Below are positions 49,256 to 55,296 of a DNA stretch of 55,296 bases, in pieces. The first letter of the stretch is position 1, and each line of letters begins with the position of its first letter. This stretch comes from CAIQPO01 sp964648275 (GTDB lineage Bacteria; Patescibacteriota; Microgenomatia; UBA1400; MFAQ01), in NCBI GenBank assembly GCA_964648275.1, contig CAZYOB010000004.1:1-55296 (forward strand), given 5' to 3'. The position numbers were made by a program, and so were the translations under genes. The notes under the pieces are model-generated. The model was not told the origin of the DNA and did not search any database. It saw only the letters and a program-made list of their open reading frames with translations.

Positions 49256-50176
49256 TTACATCCAGTCTTTTTTGATAAAGAGGAAGGCTAAAGCGCCGCT
49301 GGTTATTAGGGCAAAGAGAATGATAAATCCAAAAGCCAGAGGATGTTGAGCAAACGGAAGCAGGACGTTCATGCCAAAGAATGAACCAATTATGTTAGGA
49401 ATGGTGATAATAACTGTGAGGGCGGTAAAGAACTTAATCACCCGGTTAAGGTTGTTGGTAAGAATTGTATTGTAAGCTTCTCTAAAGTTAACCACCGTGC
49501 GAATATTGTCTTTGCAAATTTGCATCAGTTGACCTGCTTCTAGCCTAAGGTCGTCAATGGCATCTGCTTCAGGCTCTTTAAATCTGATACCGGTTTGTTT
49601 GGTAAAGTTTGTGTAACCGGCTTCGATCCTGGTTAGGGATGAGATGAAGTCGTAAAGCATATTTTCGAGGTTTATAAATTGGATAATGTCCTTGTTGGTA
49701 ATCTTGATGGTGTCAGTTAAAACCGTGCGAAGGCTTTTGCTAATACTGATTAGTCTTTGGCTATATGTGAGATTAACTTGAGAAAAAATGTAAATCATCA
49801 ATCTGATCTGCTGTACAGTTGTTTGACGTTTACTGGAGAGTATGTTGCCCATAAAAGGAAGGGGCTGTGGGGAAAGAGTGACTAGATACCCCTTCTTGTT
49901 GATCAGTAAAAAAGGTACGCTTTGGAACAACCCAGGTTCTTTCTCAACGGCAAAGCGGGTGTAAATATAGACGTCGTGATCTTCTATCTCAATACGAGGG
50001 ACTTCGTATTGGTCAAGTGCGTCCGTAAGGAGGGTTAGATCTAGTTTGAGGCTTTCAGCAAGATATGCCAGTTCGTTGGCTGACGGATTTGTAAGGTGTA
50101 CCCAGCTGTTCTTTTTGAATTCCTGGATCTCTTCAAAAGACTTTGAGGAAGAGTTTTTGTAGTATATACTGGTCAT
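49256..50176 (-). CDS. corA: CorA-family magnesium/divalent cation channel
   Basis: 306 aa from the ATG at 50176. Large cytoplasmic funnel domain, then the two C-terminal helices with the selectivity GMN in FFGMNVLLP. The ATG at 50203 is an alternative, but TATAAT on the minus strand overlaps it, so transcription should begin after it. Convergent with xer (2 nt between stops). Confidence 0.93.
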   Translation of the reverse strand: MTSIYYKNSSSKSFEEIQEFKKNSWVHLTNPSANELAYLAESLKLDLTLLTDALDQYEVPRIEIEDHDVYIYTRFAVEKEPGLFQSVPFLLINKKGYLVTLSPQPLPFMGNILSSKRQTTVQQIRLMIYIFSQVNLTYSQRLISISKSLRTVLTDTIKITNKDIIQFINLENMLYDFISSLTRIEAGYTNFTKQTGIRFKEPEADAIDDLRLEAGQLMQICKDNIRTVVNFREAYNTILTNNLNRVIKFFTALTVIITIPNIIGSFFGMNVLLPFAQHPLAFGFIILFALITSGALAFLFIKKDWM

Positions 50177-50284
50177 TTTTGAGGATAAATTGTACTGACT
50201 CATTATATCCCAGATCGTGGCTAAGATGTCCAAAAAAAGTCATCGTGATAAAATATCGGATAACTGCACATTAAGGAGGTTATC

Positions 50285-50869
50285 TTGAATAAAACCCCGA
50301 AGAATCTGACCTTGCTTGAGTCTTTGTATGGCACACTAGAGCCGGGTGACGTTTTTATGCTATTGAACGATAAAACAGAGCATGTGGTGGTGATCATCTT
50401 TGAAGATGGTGTTATTGATCAGGAAGGTGATTTCATCCGAAGATATCGTCCGGTTCGATATCCGGTGAAGAAGGTTAGAAAACTTAAACTTGATTATCGG
50501 TTTTTCGAGTCAGAAAATATGGAAATTGACCTCGACGGTGATCCGGTGAAATTAGAGCTTGGATCAGTGATCGTTAGATTTGATAGGAAGGCTATCGATG
50601 ACGATAGTGAGACAATCTCTGCCGAATTTTTTGTGATTGGTGCCGTTGATGAAGAAGAAAAATTCTATTTAACCACAAATGGCGAAATAGTTTTATTCAA
50701 CGACAACAACTTTCTCTTCACCGGCTTGGTCTACACCGATGACGATGTCACTTGGACTCGAAGAGGTCTTAGGAAGCTGGCAAAATTGGAAGCAGCCGAT
50801 GCCGAAAAGGCCAAGGAAACAACTCGGGAAAACTGGGATGATTTCGGTCTTTGCGGTGAACAGGATTAA
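50285..50869 (+). CDS. Hypothetical acidic 194-aa protein
   Basis: Unrecognised, beta-rich and acidic (VKLELGSVIVRFDRKAIDDDSET), soluble. TTG start at 50285 supported by AAGGAGGT; a private terminator follows. Short helical tail at the end (KLAKLEAADAEKAKE). Another member of the orphan class. Confidence 0.75.
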   Translation: MNKTPKNLTLLESLYGTLEPGDVFMLLNDKTEHVVVIIFEDGVIDQEGDFIRRYRPVRYPVKKVRKLKLDYRFFESENMEIDLDGDPVKLELGSVIVRFDRKAIDDDSETISAEFFVIGAVDEEEKFYLTTNGEIVLFNDNNFLFTGLVYTDDDVTWTRRGLRKLAKLEAADAEKAKETTRENWDDFGLCGEQD

Positions 50870-50875
50870 CAGATC

Positions 50876-50902
50876 GCCCCGCATAAAAGCGGGGCCTTTT
50901 TG
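50876..50902 (+). terminator. Intrinsic terminator
   Basis: GCCCCGC / GCGGGGC stem, loop ATAAAA, then T5. Confidence 0.93.
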
Positions 50903-50912
50903 AGTCAAAAGG

Positions 50913-53525
50913 TTATTCTTCGTCTTCTGATTCGGACACTGCAGTGACTGCTGCGACTGAATCGGCTCCTTTGGCAAAACGCATGAGGATGACTCCTTGT
51001 GTGGCTCTGCCGAGTCTGGGAATGTTACGGATTGGAAGCTTAATAGCCTGTCCTTGTGAGGTGGTTATGAGGAGGACCTCACTGTCCTGATCGACGAGAA
51101 GGGCACCTGAGACATTGCCGGTCTTATCTGTTGTTTCTGAAACTTTAAGACCCTGACCGGAGCGGTTTTGTAGTGGGTACTCCGGAAGAGGTGTGCGTTT
51201 ACCCATACCTTTTTCGGTAACAATGAGAAGATCTCTGAACAACTTAACGCGTTTATCTTTAGACACAGGTTCTTCCGGGAAGAAGGATTCCATGGAGATG
51301 ACAAAGTCCTCGTTCCTTAGGAGTATTCCGCGAACTCCCATGGTGTCGCGATCAGTTGGTCTAACATCACCTTCCTTGAACCGGATCGACTTTCCCTCTC
51401 TGGAAACTAGGAGAATATGATCGGAGCCGGAGGTCTTGTTTGCCCAAACCAGGCTATCCCCATCGATCAATTTAAGTGCAATAAGTCCGTTTGATTTAAT
51501 ATTCTCGTATTTGCCAAGAGCTGTACGTTTGACAACTCCTTTTTTGGTGGTGAAGAAAAGGAATGATCCTTTCTCTGCCTGAGCGCCCATGGGAAGAATT
51601 GACTGGATGGTTTCATCCGTATCAATATTGATGAGGTTGATGATTGCCTGACCTTTAGAGACTCTACTTCCCTCGGGAAGTTCCCACACTTTTAGTGCAA
51701 AGACCTTTCCCTTTGATGTAAACACAAGAAGTCTGTCGTGGGTGTTAGCGTTAGTCAAAAGATGAATTTCATCGGTTTCTTTTATGGTCATGCCGGCTAC
51801 TCCTTTCCCTCCCCTCTTCTGTGTCCTGAAAGTCGATAATGGCATACGTTTGATATATCCTGATTTAGTTAGAGTGACGATTGTTTCCTCTGCAGGGATG
51901 AGATCTTCTTCCGAAAATGTGCCCGGAGCATTGGCGATTATCTGGGTTCGTCGTTTTTCAGGATAAGTGGATGCCAAATATGTGAGCTCTGTCTTGATGA
52001 TTTCCAAGACTTTTTTGGGGTCTTTTAGAGTGGCGACCAACTGATCAATTGTTTTCATCAATTCATCATATTCTGTTTGAAGCTTCTGCCTTTCCAGCGC
52101 CGCCAGTTTTCTGAGTTGCATGTCGAGGATGGCCACACTTTGGATTTCCGATAATCCGAATTTTTCCATCAGGTTTTTCTTAGCAGTATCAGTGTCCGGA
52201 CTCTTTTTGATAGTTTCAATAACTTCATCAATACTGGCTAGAGCGATCAGTAAACCTTGTAGAATATGGGCGCGGTCCTTCGCGGTCTTTAGTTCGAACT
52301 GTGAACGGCGGACTACTACCATTTGACGATGTGAAGTCCACTCTACAAGAATCTGCTTGAGGTTTAAAAGATGGGGAGTGCCTTCAGAGGTAAGGGCGAC
52401 GACATTTGCCGGGAAACTGGATTGTAGCTCTGTGAATTTGTATAGCTGATTAAGTATGTTCTTGGGCTTGGCGTCTTTTTTTAGATCGATGGCAACAGTG
52501 AGTCCCTTTCTGTCTGATTCGTCACGAAGATCGGCGATTCCTTCAATTCTCTTCTTCTTAACCAGCTCGGCAATGTTGGTGATAAGTTTTGCTTTGTTGA
52601 CTTGGTATGGAAGTTCGCTGATGAGGATCTGGAAACGGCCTGATTTTTTCTCAACAATCTCGGCCACTCCCCTATTGATGATGTTTGCTTTTCCGGTAGC
52701 GTAAAGTTTTTTAATTTCCTGGGTGTCGTAAATAATGCCTTTGGTGGGAAAATCAGGACCTTTGATGTGTTCACACAGTTCGTCAATTTCTATGTCGGCG
52801 TTTAGTGTCCCCGTCAATAGTTTGTGACTGATCTTTTCAATATCTACGTCGGCTATTTCGGTTTCAAGACTAACGGTGGATTTATCAATCAGAGCTTTAA
52901 GAGCGGATACGACCTCAATTAAATTATGGGGAGGGATCTTGGTGGCCATACCGACAGCAATACCATCTGATCCCATGAGAAGAAGATTGGGAAGCTTGGC
53001 CGGAAGGACTACAGGCTCCTGTTGTGAGCCGTCAAAGTTGTCTATGAAATCAACGGTATTTTTATCAATGTCTTCAAGGAGCTCACTGGCAATTTTGCTT
53101 AATCTAGCTTCTGTATAACGCATAGCAGCGGCGGAGTCACCATCAATACTTCCAAAGTTACCCTGACCATCTACCAGTGGATAGCGCATAGAAAAGTCCT
53201 GAGCCAGACGGACCATGGTTTGGTAAACGGCAGTATCACCATGGGGATGGTATTTACCCAAAACTTCTCCGACAATTCTGGCAGATTTTTTGTAGGCACT
53301 TTTGTGAGTAATGCCCATGTCTCTCATGGCGTAAAGAACGCGACGGTGAACAGGTTTGAGACCGTCCCGAATATCGGGAAGAGCACGGGAGACGATAACC
53401 GACATAGCGTAGTCGAGATAAGATCTCTCCATCTCTTCAACAATGGGTGTGGATCTTATCATCCCCCACTCTGTTTGTTCGTCTTTTTGGTTGGTTTTTG
53501 TTGTAGAGTCCTGTGTGTTTTCCAT
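50913..53525 (-). CDS. gyrA: DNA gyrase subunit A
   Basis: 870 aa. Catalytic Tyr137 in AAAMRYTEARL, the breakage-reunion core and a C-terminal beta-pinwheel with the GyrA box QKRGGKG, which separates it from ParC. An acidic tail (SESEDEE) ends it. In the quinolone region the Ser83/Asp87 equivalents are Thr98 and Gln102. gyrB is not in the window. 53 nt after hppA, same strand. Confidence 0.96.
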   Translation of the reverse strand: MENTQDSTTKTNQKDEQTEWGMIRSTPIVEEMERSYLDYAMSVIVSRALPDIRDGLKPVHRRVLYAMRDMGITHKSAYKKSARIVGEVLGKYHPHGDTAVYQTMVRLAQDFSMRYPLVDGQGNFGSIDGDSAAAMRYTEARLSKIASELLEDIDKNTVDFIDNFDGSQQEPVVLPAKLPNLLLMGSDGIAVGMATKIPPHNLIEVVSALKALIDKSTVSLETEIADVDIEKISHKLLTGTLNADIEIDELCEHIKGPDFPTKGIIYDTQEIKKLYATGKANIINRGVAEIVEKKSGRFQILISELPYQVNKAKLITNIAELVKKKRIEGIADLRDESDRKGLTVAIDLKKDAKPKNILNQLYKFTELQSSFPANVVALTSEGTPHLLNLKQILVEWTSHRQMVVVRRSQFELKTAKDRAHILQGLLIALASIDEVIETIKKSPDTDTAKKNLMEKFGLSEIQSVAILDMQLRKLAALERQKLQTEYDELMKTIDQLVATLKDPKKVLEIIKTELTYLASTYPEKRRTQIIANAPGTFSEEDLIPAEETIVTLTKSGYIKRMPLSTFRTQKRGGKGVAGMTIKETDEIHLLTNANTHDRLLVFTSKGKVFALKVWELPEGSRVSKGQAIINLINIDTDETIQSILPMGAQAEKGSFLFFTTKKGVVKRTALGKYENIKSNGLIALKLIDGDSLVWANKTSGSDHILLVSREGKSIRFKEGDVRPTDRDTMGVRGILLRNEDFVISMESFFPEEPVSKDKRVKLFRDLLIVTEKGMGKRTPLPEYPLQNRSGQGLKVSETTDKTGNVSGALLVDQDSEVLLITTSQGQAIKLPIRNIPRLGRATQGVILMRFAKGADSVAAVTAVSESEDEE

Positions 53526-53578
53526 GTTAACGATTGCACGACTAACAAAATTATTGATCTTGTTAAACGCCTAGATTA

Positions 53579-55296
53579 TTATTTGCCGACTAAAGTAATC
53601 ACGAGAGGAGCGATGAGGAGGGCAACTATTTGCACAATCTTCATCATCGGATTAAGTGCCGGACCCGCAGTGTCTTTTAAGGGATCACCAACTGTATCTC
53701 CAACGATGGCTGCCTTGTGGGTATCGGAACCTTTACCCCCCATGTTACCGTCTTCAACGTATTTTTTAGCATTATCCCAGGCTCCACCGGTGTTACACAT
53801 AAAGAAGGCCAGCATTAAGCCGACAACGACCACTCCGGCCAAAAATCCTCCGAGTGACTCAGCACCAAGAATACTGGCTAAGATGGGGAAAATAATTACA
53901 ATAGCGGCGGGAATGACAAGTTCTCTTTGGGCGGCGGCAGTCACAATCTCGATTGCTTTTGAATAATCGGGTAGTGCCGTGCCTTCCATGATTCCCTTGA
54001 TTTCTCTAAATTGTCGACGTACTTCCTCAACTACTTCAAAAGCCGCTCGACCAACCGAGCCGATTAAACGTGAGCTAAACAGGAAAGGTAGGGAGCCTCC
54101 TAGAAGGACGCCAATGAAGACCTTGGGGTTGGCAATATTAATAACACTTAACCCGGTTACTTCAAAATAAGTGGCGAAAAGAGAGCTGGCAGCGACGGCT
54201 GCAGAACCAACGGCAAAACCTTTTGTAAGAGCTTTGGTTGTGTTACCCACAGCGTCCAGACTACCTGTAACGATGGCCGCCTTACCTTTTAGTCCTGCCA
54301 TCTCAACCATGCCTTGGGCATTGTCTGCGATGGGCCCAAAAGTATCTAGAGCCATAATAATACCGGTGGTGGCTAACATACCCATACCTGCGAGGGAGAT
54401 GCCATAGAAGCCCAAGAGCAAGTAGCCTGCGAGAATGGTAGCAGCGACAACGATGACGGAGATAAATGTTGATTCCATTCCGTAACTAAGACCGGCGATT
54501 AGATTGGTACCGGCTCCTGTTTGTGAAGCTTTGGCGATGCCGATGATGGGTTTCTCACCAGGCCCCGTGTAATATTTGGTGATGTAGAGAAGAGCAAGCA
54601 TAGCGAGAATACCGACGACAGAGGCTAATCCGGCTTTAGGTTCACCCAAGAGGAAGATTGAAAGACCCATGAAAATAATTACGGCTGCGACGGCTGATAC
54701 CATGAAACCACGGATAAGAGGCTTGAGCGGATCTTCTTTATCGTTTTTCGCTTTGACAAAAAATGTTCCGAGAATGGAAGTGAGGATGGAACCTGATCGT
54801 GCAAGAAGAGGGAAAACAACACCCTTGAGACCAAAGAGAGAGCCTCCCAAGATCATCGCGGCAACTATCGTAAGAGCGTAAGACTCGAATACATCGGCAG
54901 CCATACCTGCACAGTCGCCCACATTATCACCAACATTGTCGGCGATGGTGGCAGGGTTTCTAGGGTCATCTTCAGGGATCCCCTTTTCTACTTTACCGAC
55001 CAGGTCGGCTCCAACATCGGCGGCTTTGGTAAAAATACCACCACCTAAACGCATAAATAAAGCAAGAAGAGCGGCTCCAAAACCGTAACCAACAAGAACT
55101 TCGGTGGCGTTTTTGGCTACAGCGTCAGCTCCTTGTGAGATAAAGGCAAAGTAGGAATACATATAGATGAGGGAAACACCCAGAAGACCAAGTCCGACGA
55201 CGAGCATACCGTTGACGGTACCGGCGCCGAAAGAAGTTTGTAGAGCAGCGTTAAGACTCTTGGTGGAGTTGTGGGCAGTGCGGACATTGGCTTCAA
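53579..55296 (-). CDS. hppA: Membrane-bound proton-translocating pyrophosphatase (5' end cut by window)
   Basis: Uses PPi hydrolysis to pump protons (or Na+) out. The frame runs to the window edge, entering with VRTAHNSTKSLNAALQ, so the first about 100 residues are missing. Conserved motifs DVGADLVGKVE, DNVGDNVGDCAGMAAD and DTVGDPLKDTAGPALNPM are all present. NTTKALTKG has Lys where K+-dependent enzymes have Ala, so it is probably K+-independent. The start at 55207 is not the real one. Suits a fermentative cell that saves energy from PPi. Confidence 0.96.
   Translation of the reverse strand, partial: EANVRTAHNSTKSLNAALQTSFGAGTVNGMLVVGLGLLGVSLIYMYSYFAFISQGADAVAKNATEVLVGYGFGAALLALFMRLGGGIFTKAADVGADLVGKVEKGIPEDDPRNPATIADNVGDNVGDCAGMAADVFESYALTIVAAMILGGSLFGLKGVVFPLLARSGSILTSILGTFFVKAKNDKEDPLKPLIRGFMVSAVAAVIIFMGLSIFLLGEPKAGLASVVGILAMLALLYITKYYTGPGEKPIIGIAKASQTGAGTNLIAGLSYGMESTFISVIVVAATILAGYLLLGFYGISLAGMGMLATTGIIMALDTFGPIADNAQGMVEMAGLKGKAAIVTGSLDAVGNTTKALTKGFAVGSAAVAASSLFATYFEVTGLSVINIANPKVFIGVLLGGSLPFLFSSRLIGSVGRAAFEVVEEVRRQFREIKGIMEGTALPDYSKAIEIVTAAAQRELVIPAAIVIIFPILASILGAESLGGFLAGVVVVGLMLAFFMCNTGGAWDNAKKYVEDGNMGGKGSDTHKAAIVGDTVGDPLKDTAGPALNPMMKIVQIVALLIAPLVITLVGK

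Noticed and set aside
1..55296. CRISPR arrays, insertion sequences, prophage genes, rRNA
   Set aside because: No regular direct-repeat/spacer pattern, transposase, phage structural gene or rRNA sequence was seen anywhere in the window.

Overview
The window reads as a bacterial scaffold (three runs of exactly 100 N mark assembly joins at 18475-18574, 22687-22786 and 37851-37950) from a small-genome lineage, most likely the Candidate Phyla Radiation / Patescibacteria (Microgenomates- or Katanobacteria-like). The grounds are compact gene packing, unusually short versions of EF-Ts (150 aa) and YebC (174 aa), bS21 paired with YqeY, many orphan 1-5 TM or lipoprotein-like proteins, a K+-independent-type membrane pyrophosphatase, and no sign of biosynthetic operons. 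The code is standard (TGA is used as stop). Placement below phylum level is inference; no rRNA is present.

Layout: 0-1.2 kb, two tandem paralogous membrane proteins on the minus strand. 1.3-6.9 kb, translation and housekeeping genes (rpsB, tsf, frr, site-2 protease, HIT, rpsU, yqeY, ybeY) with two small zinc-ribbon orphans. 7.4-12 kb, the DNA repair/replication set dnaX, a 588-aa orphan, ybaB, recR. 12-14 kb, a cluster of small orphans. 14-18.5 kb, an LmbE-type deacetylase and cysS behind a structured leader, then archease and a TauE-like transporter. 18.6-23.2 kb, a large secreted multidomain surface protein, a duplicated deaminase-fold protein and a CDF metal transporter. 23.3-27 kb, ychF, rpsF-ssb-rpsR and a C-terminal processing protease. 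27-34.5 kb, envelope proteases (CPBP, HtrA, HtpX), prfA, rpmE, an EamA transporter and two exported proteins. 34.6-39.5 kb, MBL hydrolase, dnaB, superoxide dismutase, an Asp-rich calcium-type protein, a lipoprotein, tRNA-Leu(CAA), efp. 39.5-46.8 kb, an overlapping run Lgt-like, TraR/DksA-type, lspA, RluA-type, then KefB-type, LytR_C-type, TPR and YebC. 46.85-47.83 kb is almost 1 kb of non-coding, repeat-bearing DNA next to a complete tyrosine recombinase, followed by corA, an orphan, gyrA and hppA (cut by the window end).

The most striking property is how genes are started. At least twelve genes have a TANNNT -10 element exactly 6 nt before the start codon, which puts transcription start on the first base of the start codon (leaderless mRNA); many of these -10 elements carry a TGn extension and lack a -35. 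Ribosomal protein genes such as rpsB, rpsF and rpsR show no Shine-Dalgarno. By contrast, most of the small orphan genes have a TTGACN-17/18-TANNNT promoter, a strong AAGGAGG-type ribosome binding site and their own intrinsic terminator. Two gene-expression architectures therefore seem to be interleaved. Other leads are the 1-kb non-coding region beside xer, a structured leader with a GCAA tetraloop upstream of lmbE-cysS, and a large stem-loop upstream of ybaB.
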